Below the pieces are notes generated by a model. It ran no database searches, had not been told where the DNA came from, and was given only the letters and a program-made list of their open reading frames with translations. The translations under genes were made by a program, and so were the position numbers. Below are positions 46,222 to 59,469 of a stretch of DNA of 64,000 bases, one piece after another (within the stretch, counting starts at the first letter, position 1; each line of letters opens with the position of its first letter). This DNA comes from Owenia fusiformis. Lineage: Eukaryota; Annelida; Polychaeta; Sabellida; Oweniidae. Where the stretch lies: contig CAIIXF020000005.1 in the NCBI GenBank assembly GCA_903813345.2, positions 19,531,375 to 19,595,374 of the forward strand. The letters run 5' to 3'.

Positions 46222-49200
46222 CTGGAAAAGGAAATATTCATCATCATTTTTGTTAAAGATATATGAAAATATTTTTTGAGTCAAGTTCAACCAATGATTC
46301 TTGAAGGAGTTTGACTGTCTCCTTCCTCATACTCCCCTTTATCAGACCTATTCAAAGATACCGATAACTCTCAATAAGAATACGTTAGGACAATGTGGAA
46401 AGCGCTATCACTATTGCATATATTTATGTCTCTACACTGTTATTGAAGATGTATGCAAACATTTATGAGTAAAATGATCTCGCAAAAGTCAACTGACTTA
46501 TCTGCTATATATTCCTATGTGCAATATTCACATGAACTCTTACAGAACTTACATTATTTAAACTGATTTATTCCCTGTATATAAGGGCCACTAAAGATGA
46601 AATAAATTGGAACTTTCAACTCCTTAACTTACATTTGATGTTAGTTAAGTCAGTCGGCACATAAAAACTTACAAAACTTAACAGAAATCATTTGCATAAT
46701 GTCTAATTATGAGAAAATTTGCAAAAAATGATCCAAACGAAAATGTCAATAGTGTATGTTTTGTCTATTGTAATGGTATGTTATTTATGACTTTTAGGTT
46801 ATTTTTATGATAGGACCTTAGCAGATAACTCTATGACTCATATGTTTAACATAATATGGCACTATAACTACTAGTTAAGTGTGGCAAATGTTCATATTAC
46901 AGAGTGTTTCACCCCCCCCCAAAAAACGAACATATGCTGATGTCTCAGATATAAGTGGTTATAGATCATTGATTAACCAAATTTATATAAAGAGTTAAAA
47001 AATCATTAAAACAAAGAATGATGAAAAAATAGTGAAGACTATCCCTAACAGATTTTTGACCCCCCCCCCATGCACGTTTCATCCCGTGTTTATCATGTTC
47101 TTAAATTTTGCCCTTTAAGGTCAAATAAAAGAACTTGGTGGATCAGGAATCTTATATTCTATCATGTTAAGTGAATGTATGATGAAATAATATTGTCATT
47201 TTTTATTTGCTTATATATCAAGAAAAATCGTTTAATCCATCTGTCAACATCTGTAAGCATACTCCAATACCACAGCTGCCTTTTTATATGTAGCATATAT
47301 GCATTTAACTTGTTATATTTATACTGCTATAAACCTTTTATAAAACATGTAAACCTTATATTACTACTAATCTTTTATTAAGCCAATTACCCCCCCCCCT
47401 CTCCATATCCCAAAGATCTACCTCTACAAGGAGGTGAAGTAGACAGGCAGAAGGGGTGGGGGGGTAAATTTCTGCAAGACAACATTACTACCAAAGCACA
47501 ACCAATCCATGAAAATTAAAAACACCAGAAAATCTTAGAACCCAAGATAGCAGTGAAAATTAAAGCAATCAGTTAACCAAGATTCTATTGGATATTATGC
47601 TCAGAAAAGAGAAGCATATGATCACTCCATCTTTATGATCAATAATCAGCGAAAACAATATCAAAGAAATAAAATAATACATTCACTGTTCTCTCCTGTA
47701 TTCAAGATCTTGAGCTACATCTCCAATTTGACACGCACAAATACAAATGTCCAAACCCAATTTTTGAGTATGTCAACTACTGGGTAGAAAGATTTTCACC
47801 TGAATGAAACAACATTTTTGATAATAGAGACATCATAAAATAATACATGTACATATCACTTATGCATCACTTATAATTGAATCAACTAAATCAAATCAAA
47901 TCAGATCATATGATATCTAAATTGAAATGCTGAATTAGTTTAAATTAAAGCTCGCCTATACTCCCTACTGTGAGTATATAAAAGTGAATAACAACTTTGA
48001 TTTATCATTTAATAAACAACAACAAAACATCCTACATTATAGGTTTGTCAAATGAAAAAAGAAATTATTTGATGTTTGCATAGCGAGAAGGAACTGTTGA
48101 CCTGAAGTGCTTTAACCAGTAAACAACTGTTTAGACATAGAAGTCTGGAGGTCTTGTTAACACTAGTCTCACTGGTAAATACTTGTATTTTTGTATCATA
48201 TGAAACCTGCAAAGATATAGGCAAAGTACATTTTGAATGTTATAGTAGGATGAAAGTGAAGTAGAAAAGTGTGTACTTGAAAGAAAAATATGTGTACATG
48301 TATCAGTTCACCTCATATATCTTAAGAGAAAATGTTGACTGCCAAGACCAGTTTGTGTTACAGTAGTAAAAAGCAATGTGCATGTTAATATTGGTTCTCT
48401 TACTGTTCTGATTTATGTAAAACATGTTGGTAGCACAAACATGCCATACATGTTTTGTATAATTATAGTGTATCTACTTGTTGGTTTGACCCTCAAGATG
48501 TACATGAAACAAACTCCCCTCCCCAGGACTGGTTCACTGTATTCAAAATTTGGCGGGGTCCTAGGCTGAACCCTCAGAAATCAATATGTTCCCATACCAA
48601 TCTGTCAAATTTCAGTGTGTTCCAGTACCAACAGAAATAACACCCAAAGCCACCCCAAATGTCTAAATATAAGACCAATACCATACCAAATGTCCAAATA
48701 TATGACCAATGCCAATACCACACAGGAGAAAACTAATATTCAAACTGAAGAAGGCCCGGGAAGAGGGTAGATCATTGAGAAAAACTGTTCAAAACCATCT
48801 CAAATTAAAGATACATGTATATGTAACTACTAGACCAATGCCATACCTCAAGTGTGAGGTAACATATTTTTCAAGACAATGCTCATACCAGAGTTGAAAA
48901 TTGGACCAATTGCCATTTCTCAAAAGTCCTAATTCTGGGGGCATTCTCATACCTGATCCTAAAATGTGGGTCCATTATACCAAATGTCAAAAAAGGTACA
49001 CAATGTGCGCCGAGGATCCCCGTCAAGGTTTATATACAGTGAACCCCCGGGCTCCCCTCCTACCCCAAATTCAAATGCACCTTCTTCAGTATAAAGTCAG
49101 ACAGTCTGAAACTTTATTTCCTCCATCCAATGCCATTTTTAAAAAAGATGAAAACCTATCACAATAAAGGGTATATCTTTTGTTAAAGAAACAGTCCTCA

Positions 49201-51651
49201 CCATAACAAGTGAATGATACAAGGGAGGTTAGGTAATGAAGACTAGTGAAGGTGAATATCACCTTACATATACAGCGACACCGAATAAATATAGTTTTGA
49301 TGATTAGGATGACATCAGTTACCCCTGGCAAACTTTTACAAAGGATCCAATTAACATGGGAATGAAAATATTAGAATGAACACTTTGATTACTGATGAGT
49401 CTATACACACCCTAAACTCCACAATGTAGTAAATAGGGGAAGGGGTCCAGAAAATTGATGCATGATTAATATGTTACAGGGTGTCTCAAAAATGTCCAAA
49501 TGCTACTGATACAGACCAAGAGTGTTCAGATAAGTAGGTGTTCATATTTCAAGTCAATAGGAGATAACAAAATTGGGACAGAGAAAAAACATTCACATTG
49601 AGATGTGTTTGGATTGGAGAGGTGTTCTGATATAAATGTTTCACTCTAGTCTGAAAACAGAAAAGTATACCAAAAGTATCAGGAGTATCAAAATGGTGAT
49701 GAACCTTGTATGGACGTTCCCAAACCTCCACCCAAATAACATTTCCAAAAGAGCATCAATGTTGACTGAGTCATGCTGGAACGCTGGCATCTGGTGGTGG
49801 TTACATTTCATGTAAACTGCAGTATCAATGTACACAAATAAACATTGATCAGGCTCTTCAACATTTTTATGAATACATCTTGTAATAGATATAGAAGAGG
49901 ATGGTGCCTTATGAAGGCCTAGAGAACTTGATTCTTAGATGTTCAAAACAGAGGAATCATACACCTTAGCAGATAAATAACATGTATAAAGAGGTAGATA
50001 AGCAGGGAAGTAATCAGTGAGCCTATTTTATAATTACAACCTTGTATTTCAACAGATATAGAAAACACCACTATCACAATAATCAGTGGTTTTATTTAGT
50101 CTATCGATTTACAATTTAGACTTTTGTAATTTCTCTCACTGTGATTCCTTACATCTGTAAAAAGCACTTTGTTCTGGCAATAGAACTGTAGATAGCAAGT
50201 CAAGAGTCCCTCATGTAATTGTGTATGGCAATCTCTAGCAATCGTGTTCATTGGTTTCAACAGTTCAAGTTCACCTTTACACACATTCTGCTCTACTTCA
50301 ATTACTACTGAGTAACCACTGGGGGATTTGGAGTATCCAAAGTGAATTTTGAGGAGTTTCTTCATAAAAAGATAATGTTTTGCAATTCAGAATCAGAATC
50401 AGAACTCAGATTAATTACCCCATAAGATGAAACCATCTTTTATCAAAAAGGTCACACTGACTTGATTAAAGAAAATAAATAATCAAAGCTCGTCAAAAAT
50501 GGATGATCTTAGACAGGTACTCATGCAAGGACCTCTAATATTAAACAAAATTCTTGAATATCAAAATCTCTGCTGATACTGACACACCTAAGAGCAGTGT
50601 GCCACTGTTAAAAAAGCATATCAATGAATAATATTTTGAAATGGTGAATCTGACATTAAATGTTATGGAATTATGAATGTTAAAACCACATGTATGAAAA
50701 CAGTAATAAGAAACATGTCTTACAGTGTCAAAGATATCTCTGAAACTGGTCCAAATATTCTAATGTTTCATAATTTCTAAACTTACTTGGTACATATGGA
50801 TACTTATATGACTGTCACTATGAATTTTCATCTGGTAGATTTGAGTTTTAGTTATTCCACTCATATATCCTTAAATCAGCTAAACTACATTTTAACTCAC
50901 ATCGCTTTAGTCAAATAAGGATATGTCAACATACTGGCAAACATTTAACCATATTTGGTATGATAAGTCATTTTACATCCTCCAAAGATACTCTTAGCAT
51001 ATATTTCTTATGATGTCTGCACCAAATGTAAAAAAATGACTCGTTTAAAACCACAACATCTACAGGTCGAAATAAGTGAACTTCCCATTTGTTTCCAAAA
51101 AATACTTAAAACAAATACTACTTAACATTTATTGTTTACCATCTGCATCTAAATAACGACACTTGACAAATACTCTAGATTTTAATACATTTACGTTAAA
51201 TTTAGTTAGTTAAAGGATTGAAAATATTAGTTGATGCTCCTGAGAACTATTTTGGTATAATATACAAACCTTTGAAATAAAGAAACTAGAAAGAAACAAA
51301 ATTTAACATGAATTTCTACCTTTCTGAGGTTCAAATCTAAACAGTTCTAATCTAACTTTGTTACTGAGTCAATTCAAATATTGATCTCACCATGATTTAA
51401 TCAATTCAATATAAGAGCATTCAAAGACCAAACATCATTTTATTTAAAACTTAAGATGCCAAAGAGGGGCCCCCCAAAGAGTTTATCACAGTTTGCTCTA
51501 TTGAAAGACCAAGAGGGTTTTATCAGAATACAAGTTATCTAAAAAAAAGAGGGTTGCACTTTTGGCAGTCCACTTTGTATGGTTACAGATTATGAGACAT
51601 GTTAACAGCAAGAATATAATTCAAGTTGTGGCATACTCACACTTTACCCCC
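46222..51651. other. 5' side of KY-like gene: intron and spacer with C-runs and degenerate repeats
   Basis: The non-coding first exon and promoter of the KY-like gene must lie in or beyond this stretch but cannot be placed. Poly-C/poly-G runs of 8-9 bases occur at about 46912, 47060, 47391 and 47459. From 48600 to 48990 phrases such as ACCAATGCCATACC and CCAAATGTC recur irregularly. A 90-codon minus-strand frame at 50365-50096 ends in a TAA merged with AATAAA, but nothing else supports it. Confidence 0.4.
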
Positions 51652-52449
51652 CTATCACACCAAACTAGTTCTTACCCGTTCTTGCCAGTCCTACGAAAAC
51701 GTCGTAAAACGGGCTCAATCTGGCTGTGGTCGGGAAATTTGTCTGAAATAATTAGCTTCTTCGTTCTTAAACAGTCTTCAATACGTCCATCTCGTTCGCA
51801 GTTCGTTCAGGTCGCACCACGTCGGTGTGCAACGTAGTAGAACGCGTCCCTTAGTCTAGAATGTCAACATGACCTGATTACAGAATGGTATGGTCGCCAT
51901 CGAATTTTGAATCGATTCAAAATTCTAAAATCACATTCCCGTCTGAGAACGTTCATCAAGTTCGTAAATAGACCTTAGAAAGTTGCAGCTACGTTCATTC
52001 CGTTCGCACACAGTTTAAAACCAGTTTTGAAGAACGCAGTGGCAACTTGTTTGGTGTGATAGCTATATTTTTGTTAACTCGTTCATAAGCAGTGTTAAAT
52101 ACGTTCTTAATCAGTTTAAACCCGTTTGCAATTAGTTCTACCTCGTTCTCAACACGTCCTCAGACAGTTCAACTCGTTGTTAAAACGTCCCTAGTAGGAT
52201 TGAAGTACGACGGTTCCGTTCGTAGTACGTCCAGCTCGTCGTTAGTACGTTGTCACTCGTTCTAATTGTAGAACGTGGCGACCACGAGAACATTTTGAGC
52301 ATTGTCTAAGTTCTTGAGGACCTACCCGTTCGAGTACGTTCGATGAAGTTTGTAAATAGATCCCAAACGGTTCTTAGTAGGTCCAGTTCGTTCGTACACA
52401 GTTGAAGCCCGTTTTCGAGAACGTAGTGAGAACTAGTTTGGTGTGATAG
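51652..52449. mobile_element. Composite foldback element with CTATCACACCAAACTAGTT ends
   Basis: Left end CTATCACACCAAACTAGTTC and right end GAACTAGTTTGGTGTGATAG are exact complements. A third copy of the end (TTGTTTGGTGTGATAG) lies internally at about 52047-52062, so a complete 411-bp unit is followed by a second half-unit. The interior is dense in TCGTTC, ACGTCC and CGTTCGTA phrases, giving higher CpG than its surroundings. No ORF. Confidence 0.75.
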
Positions 52450-53171
52450 TAGGGTTATATCTACAAACTAACATATCCATTTACAAAAAATTCTAGAGCT
52501 TCACTCTGATCAATATTTTGATATACATGTACAATGTATCATACTGGTAAAGGAAATCTAATCATACTTCAATGTAATAAAATAGTCAGCACATGTACTT
52601 GCATTTCTAAGAACTAACTTGATAGCTAAATAGTAAATGAGCCTAGAAGATTGCTCAAGATGTGATTTTTTATAACGCAGCACAAATATAAGGTTGACAA
52701 ATTACTTTTTTCTAGTTATTTTTATTTGGCATATATGGGCAAGTATCCAGTAACTTATGTTACTAATTACTGGGTGAAATAACATGATACTAGTCTGTAT
52801 GACCTCAACAAAACTTTTGACAATGAGCACGCCTCCAAGCACTGCTTTTTCTAATAGAAGTATGGAAGGTTATTGTGTGACATTGATGACTTTGGGAAAC
52901 CTACAGGATTCCAATATACATGTATTGTTTTACATGTCAGTTTTAACCAAAAAGCTTTTTTGGCACGATAAGTGGCAGTGCTTATAACATATTTATTTTT
53001 ATATGAAAGAAAAATATATGACGTGCCTTGGTAAATGAACTTTTTGAAAGCTGGAGAATTTATATGATATTAGTATTAAATTATCATTAAATTTATATTT
53101 AAATTAGTCTATTCCTATGTATTTTCCCATATTCGCAGATAAGTCAGTTGTATCCAAGTACATACACCTCA

Positions 53172-53552
53172 TTAAAGGCAGAATCAGATCTATAGGGGGT
53201 GACAAAATTACAAGCAACGTGCATAATTGACCTACCAATCTATTCCTTACAATATCAAATACAATATCTCCCAAAAGATTCACAATATGTTATAAATTGG
53301 TGAAGTTATTAATGATTCAAAGTGCAAAAATGGGTGAAAAATGTTTAAATTCTCCCAAAGAATAAGAATGGTAACCATTCTTATAGAAAAATAATACATT
53401 ATTGTAAAAATCTTTCATTTTCCTTGAATAAAGTATGCACTTTTGTGATTTTTAGAAAATAGACATGACAAAGAATGACATGAGCCAAAAATATTCTAAA
53501 ATTGAAACAATTTTTTGTTTAGCCTGCTCACTATCTCTGATTCTCTCTTTAA
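53172..53552. mobile_element. piggyBac-like MITE, copy 1 (TTAA-flanked)
   Basis: About 380 bp bounded by TTAA at 53172-53175 and 53549-53552, with ends TTAAAGGCAGAATCAGA and the complement of TTAAAGAGAGAATCAGA. TTAA duplication is the piggyBac signature. Nearly the same sequence is found at 60077-60455 in the same orientation. No ORF. Confidence 0.75.
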
Positions 53553-56246
53553 TTAAGTAAGTAATTAATTTTATGCTTACATATCATGTAACTCAACTGA
53601 TAAGTGATGATAATAGTAAAAGTTACAAGGTAAACAGCAGCAATACAAACTGCTCTACTAGACTGTAATAGTACTATGCAGTAGATATCAGATTAGAATG
53701 CCAGCGTCCTTAGCTAGCTATTATCAAGTATGAATTAAACATTCCATATGTCTTTCACATCTTTATGTTCTTCATTATTTGGTACTTCAATATTGTATAC
53801 TTGTATGTGTAAAATGTAATCATTCAAAGAGCTAACTGTACAGGTTTCTCCACAGGATTTTTTCTCAAGTGGGTGCAAAATTCTCATTTTCACAATTCAA
53901 ACCAAAATTGGTCAGAATATGCCTATTTTTCATGGTTTTCTTATTTTCAAGTGGGTGCAATGCAAGCCTATTTTTAAAATCGCAGGTAGGTGCAGTGGCT
54001 GCGCCCTAATGCTTTAATGCTGGGGATATCACTGCTTTATATTTGTTAATTCATTATGTATTGTCAAGGATATCTCCTGGTAACTAGAAAGTTTATGAGT
54101 ATCTGCTATCTATGTTGAAGTAGATTATTCTTGATCATGCCTGATGCAGTAAAATATACACCTGAGTATCTGTCTATATGTTTAGCACTTCTTCGCATGA
54201 CATTAGTAATAAGTATCTCTAAAAATAAACTGGGTTTGCCGAGTGTTTTCCTAACATAGTACATAGCGATTTATTAGTAGCCATTTCCATCCCGGCTGAC
54301 TTCAGTATTCAGTTAGCATAGTTCAACCATTTGCTTCTCATTTGTCTGTTTCTTCTCATTGACTTTCTCACATGGAGTTCACAACAACGGTATCATTGAG
54401 AGATGAGATTTTTCTTTCCATATGGGAATATGTCATTTATGAGATTAGGCTCTGTAGAATTATCTTCCAAAACTGATTGCTAACAGACAATCCAATCATG
54501 TTAGATCAATGTTCGCAAAGGATATAATCAATGGCAAACTTGAAAAAGCCTGATTGATAATATGACATCTGATTGATGATATTAGATCTGACTGATGACA
54601 AAGGGAGCCTTACTCGAAAGGCCTTTGACCCTCCAAATAATCTACTGCATTTTGTGCCCAATTTTCATTACTATTGGTATTATTAGAATGCTAATCTGCA
54701 GGCTTATCGGATTGTATGAATATAAATAAGCAATATAAAGCATTAACTTACTTGGCAGCTTACTTTTTACAGCCCTTGAGCTTTTATGATGACTCTGTTA
54801 ATCACCAGACTTTTAAATATCAATTATCAAGTCAAGCTGAAAGTTTTAGGTTTCTCAGTCAGTATGTGGTAGATGAAGACTTATTATACCAAAATGGAAA
54901 TAAATTTATGCTAACATGATTGCGTGCTACTATTACTGGCTTATACAAAAAGAGTATGAGAAGTATAGCATTATCAAAATGCTCTAACATTAACTGATTG
55001 CAAAGTTATGGCCCATGCGAAACAAGACATCCAAAACAACAGCATGTCGCGGTAGCCTGACAGTCGTTCCAGGGAACTAAAAAGGACTTCCTAGGGGGGT
55101 ACATGGCCAACCAGGGAGTTTCCTTTCAATTTTAAAATCAGTTGTAAACCATAGATCTATTTCTTTAAATGTTAGGTTTATATTGTATTCTATTCAAATT
55201 CTATCACTGTTAAACTGTATATCTGCTTTAAATGGGCTTGTTGGCCTTTTGCAGATTATTGATGTAATTTAGATGTCATTTATCAAGCACATTCACATTA
55301 TCCTTTACTGACATTTACACTGTATTAGAGACAGCTACATGACCTCATAATTGTAATCATTCATTGCTTCTAATGTTGTCAGCATGACCTGCAATGACTT
55401 ACTGCACAGCTACACAGCTATTGTAAACAAGTCAAAGCATCCTGCACTTTTTAAGATTCAGAGGTCAAAATGCCGGTAATTAAACATGGATAAACTTTGT
55501 CAAATTAACATAGATTTTCTTAAAAGTTGTTGCAAAGTGTGCACACATATCTTACCTTTACTATAGACTTTGTATTCCTTGTTCTCGGCTCTTGAATAGT
55601 ATGATATCAGACGTACTTTTCACCCACATAAATCCAGCCCATTCCTTGAATTCCTATGGAAGGGAAGTGACGTCACGGGATGAATCATTATTTACCTTTC
55701 TGACAAACTCCCCCTTGCTTTATGGATGTGTATTGATTCTTCTTGAATTAAGACATAGAAATTTGTGTAAGATTATCCTTATCAAATATAAAATAGCTTT
55801 CAAACCCTGATATATGCCATTTTCCAAACCAGGCAATAGAGGGAATTCCGCTAACATTAATGACGTCATCGGAAAACCCTCAATGGCCGCCAAAAGAAAA
55901 AAAGAACATTTTGAAATGTTTCGTAATAAAGTATAAATTTGGTGTTATCCAGTGAATCCTTGCTCAGAATAGTCAATTGTGACAACTCATACATGTAAGT
56001 TACATAACATCCCTCGTGAGTAGATACAGCATCTAGCTAAAACAGGCCACGAATCATGTAAAATGTGTGCACATTTTGCTAAAATTAAAAAATCAAATAT
56101 TGGTACATTTGTTTTTCTGTGATTGCACCCGGGATTGCTTCTAGTGGAGCTAATAAAGTGTATGGCCTCTTACATTTGGATGCTTCTCTGCCATGTTATT
56201 TTCAATAAGATTAACATAGCTGAAATTCTTTAAATTAGTACAAGAG
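53553..56246. other. Spacer with two CRE-type palindromes
   Basis: No gene recognised. TGACGTCA occurs at 55668-55675 and 55861-55868, 193 bp apart, in a locally GC-richer stretch. GTGGGTGCAA phrases repeat at about 53872 and 53953. These CRE sites could mark a promoter for either divergent neighbour, but no transcript start is visible. Confidence 0.35.
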
Positions 56247-57188
56247 CACTGGGGGGTATCGTGATGCAACAACGCCGTGTTGTTGCATCAAGATGGCCAG
56301 ACTTCCGGTGATAGATTTTCGCACTATATGTTGTTTCCCCAATTTAAACCCATTTTTAGGACGAGTTTCTCAATAACCATACACGTGAAGTTAGCGCACG
56401 GTCTATATTTAAAGAAACATGTAGCATCATCAAGAAGCAAGAAGTTCATGGTTTTAGTTCATCACTATTGATGCAACAACACCAAACCGAAGATGCAACA
56501 ACACTCCTCTAGGTTTGAGCAATGATGCAACAACACCAATAAATAGTATTATTTCAGAAGACCATAAATCTTGGGAGGAACATATTTTTAAATGCTGCTA
56601 TTGCAACACCGGGCCAGTACCCATTTGCGTTCTTCTCAGGCATTCAAAATACACGTCCTGTGGGCGAAGATTCTTTATATGTATTTTCAAAAATTTATAC
56701 TTTTAAATATCATAATGTACTGGAAGTTGTTTTTTAACATAGTTCAATCGCCTTTAACATTGCAAGCTATAGTAACCCAATCTATTTTCATAAACCCCTG
56801 TTCCATAGCTTGATGACCCTGATACCAGTTAGTATCATTCAAAATGGTGGACAAACATATTTCGTTCTCGGTAAACACGACGAGCTATTGGAAATCTTGC
56901 ACGGCGCACATGTAGAAGTATTGTTCTCTTTGGATTCGTTCTCCCCGATTGAGTAAAAAGATGAAATATCATAATGTCTCCCGGAATAAAACCAATATTG
57001 AATCCCGAATGAGAATTTTTTAAAATATAGATCATGAGCTAACTGCACGTGTATGATTATTGAGCAACTCGTCCTAGAAATGGGTTATAAATTGGGAAAA
57101 CAAAATATTGTACGAAAATCTATCACCGGAAGTTTGGCCATCTTGATGCAACAACACGGTGTTGTTGCATCACGATACCCCCCCAGTG
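56247..57188. mobile_element. Foldback element with ATGCAACAAC hairpin ends, TSD AAGAG
   Basis: Terminal inverted repeats of about 85 bp start CACTGGGGGGTATCGTGATG and end with the complement, flanked by AAGAG at 56242-56246 and 57189-57193. Immediately inside each end is a palindrome of GATGCAACAAC with GTTGTTGCATC, and three more GATGCAACAACAC copies lie at 56468-56538. The whole interior is also folded: GAAATGGGTTTAAATT-like and ACACGTG-like motifs occur as inverted pairs. No transposase. Confidence 0.8.
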
Positions 57189-57362
57189 AAGAGGGCACAT
57201 GCTTATTGCACAAAAACTAAATAATCTGAACAGAATCTGAAATATACAAATCTCATTCATGCACAATATGAATATACTTCTATGTATTATTGCACAATGG
57301 TTTCTTGATTTCTTATTTTTGGGGTTCTACTGACGCAATAAAACAATGAAATGGGTTGTAGA

Positions 57363-58085
57363 CTAGCCTTACCCAAGTTGGTCTCTTTTACTTAACTTGA
57401 TTTCTATTATTACCGCCCTACAGCGTTAGCTCATTATTATGCACAGTCAAAACAAGTAACACTTTTCACGAACAAATCTTGCACAATTCATCATGAAAAT
57501 ACAAATATTTTATCAGATAATATCAATCAGAGTTTTATAGTAGATGCTGGAGCATCGGTCGGAGGTGAGAAGATTTCAACAAGAAACGTTGAAAAGATCG
57601 CTAAGATGATCGAACAAGGCTGAGATTTAGCTTTAAGGCTGAGATTCAGATCAATGACAACTTCATGGACTAGGTCTTTGTGTATTTTCATAGCAAATAC
57701 AGTTTTAAATCAACATTGAATCCCATGATTTACATGTAGTTTATATTAATGACTGCTTGCATTCCAATGTACATTTAATTACATAATATATTGTAATTCT
57801 GAAGCAATACTCGATCAGATCACTGAAAATGTCAAGTCGTAGAGACGAGTAGTTTGCTTTGTTTATGCGGGTTCTCCTGATAACGTTTTGATTGGTCAAT
57901 CAGCCTGAAGTCACACGTCATGTCCATGCGATCTTGCTTATCAATACTTAGCGACAGCGTAGGAATTATGGAAATCTTGAAACCTCTGAATAACCGCTGA
58001 ATCATAATATCAATGGTGAGGCATTAGATTATACAAGGCAGTGATAATTCAAGATTAGGTAAGTAAAAAATACAGACTTGGGCAG
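57363..58085. mobile_element. hAT-like MITE, copy B (inverted relative to copy A)
   Basis: Starts CTAGCCTTACCCAAGTTGGT and ends near ACAGACTTGGGCAG. The interior matches copy A (41483-42286) in reverse complement, for example CTACAGCGTTAGCTCATT and AAATACAAATATTTTATC. The right terminus is eroded and no target duplication is visible, so it is the older copy. Confidence 0.72.
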
Positions 58086-59243
58086 ATACATGTACATGAA
58101 TATGTAGATCTAGAAAAATATTGATATTTTTCAAAAAAAAATAGCACACATCTTTATCACGATGATCCAAATTTGAAAATCACAGTGCACAAGCCCGAGA
58201 TAACACCCCAAATTATATTATAAGATATTTATGACGGGACAGGACCCCTATACTGTACATGAAGATACCACATTGCAGATTTCAGCGAGGCATTCACTAA
58301 GCTTAAGGAGCAATGCAGAATGTCACTCAACCTTTTGTTGATTTTGATGTCATGATGCACTTCACAATTAAAAATCAACTTCTGTAGTAGTATGTAACCA
58401 CTTTTTAATTTGCCTCACTGACCTTTTATTGTTTCTCAATACATTTCTCTCAAAATCAGGAAATTAGGGTGATAAGCAAGGAAATTTTGTAGGGAATTTC
58501 AGTCACAAAATATAACAAGTAACAACTTACACCCCCCCCCCAGTTTAGCGATTATCTGGATAACATAGGAGGTCTCCTTCTTCCATAAGAAATGGTATAC
58601 AGCCTACAGGTATAGTCAGATAGTTTTACAGGAAAAAATAATTCATACCTTAATCTTGCTATTCTGGCCAGATAATACTGCAAATGTAATGGCAGAATTC
58701 ATGAAAATTTAAAGGTACGTCAAAACCTTATTTTTGCGATTGGACCAATCAGATTGTGAGATGCATGTATGTGCACAGTAGGCATGGAGAAATGGAATGG
58801 GAATTTTACTTTTACAACCTTTTATACAAGTTTATTAGTTTATTAACTTCCCACTATCCGTGACCTACACATACATGTACTTGTATTGTACATATAGATA
58901 AACAACTGAACCACCCCATTCCATGGAACATCATCCTCATTTTCCACTGGATCTAAGGGTATACAAATTATCTGTTGTACATATGTTTTTTGATACAGTG
59001 CATGCACCTTTAACATATAAGAACAATATGTATTGTGCTTGCAATTAGTAACTCAGAGAATAAGAGATGTTTCTATATCAGCTTCAATATACATCAGGAA
59101 AATTTGTCAGGAAAAAATCAATGAGATTTTCTGAAAACTGCAAGCCCTTTTGTAATATACATCATACATAATGTACATATGCATAGTGAATGGCTGCCAA
59201 AAAAAATTTCTTATAGAAATAATTATGTCCTTCTGTTTTTCAG
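58086..59243. other. Upstream flank or first intron of the MCT-like gene
   Basis: No repeat family or coding exon recognised; a C-run is at about 58531. A non-coding first exon of the transporter gene must lie upstream because an acceptor precedes the start-codon exon. Confidence 0.4.
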
Positions 59244-59288
59244 ACCCGGAACCAAACTTGACACTTTATCACCCCCTATAGTATTACC

Positions 59289-59469
59289 ATGGAGAAAAAG
59301 AAATATCGCTGGATCATTTGTGGAGCTGCATTTTTCTGCCAGGCACTTGTGAGCGCTATCGGGAACAATGTATTTCTGTTTAATGTAATGTTTCTGGAAG
59401 CATTTTACCAGAGCAAGGCAGATACAGCATGGGCTGGATCAATCCTATGGTTTACAATGGCTCTTTTCT
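59289..59469 (+). CDS. MCT-like exon 1
   Basis: Residues 1-60 plus a split codon. Covers helix 1 (WIICGAAFFCQALVSAIG) and the start of helix 2 (AGSILWFTMALF). Ends in phase 1 at TTCT|gtaagt. Confidence 0.85.

Noticed and set aside
50096-50365. 90-codon minus-strand frame ending at a stop fused to AATAAA
   Set aside because: No splice acceptor partner, no recognisable domain and ordinary local composition; kept only as a remark in the spacer entry.
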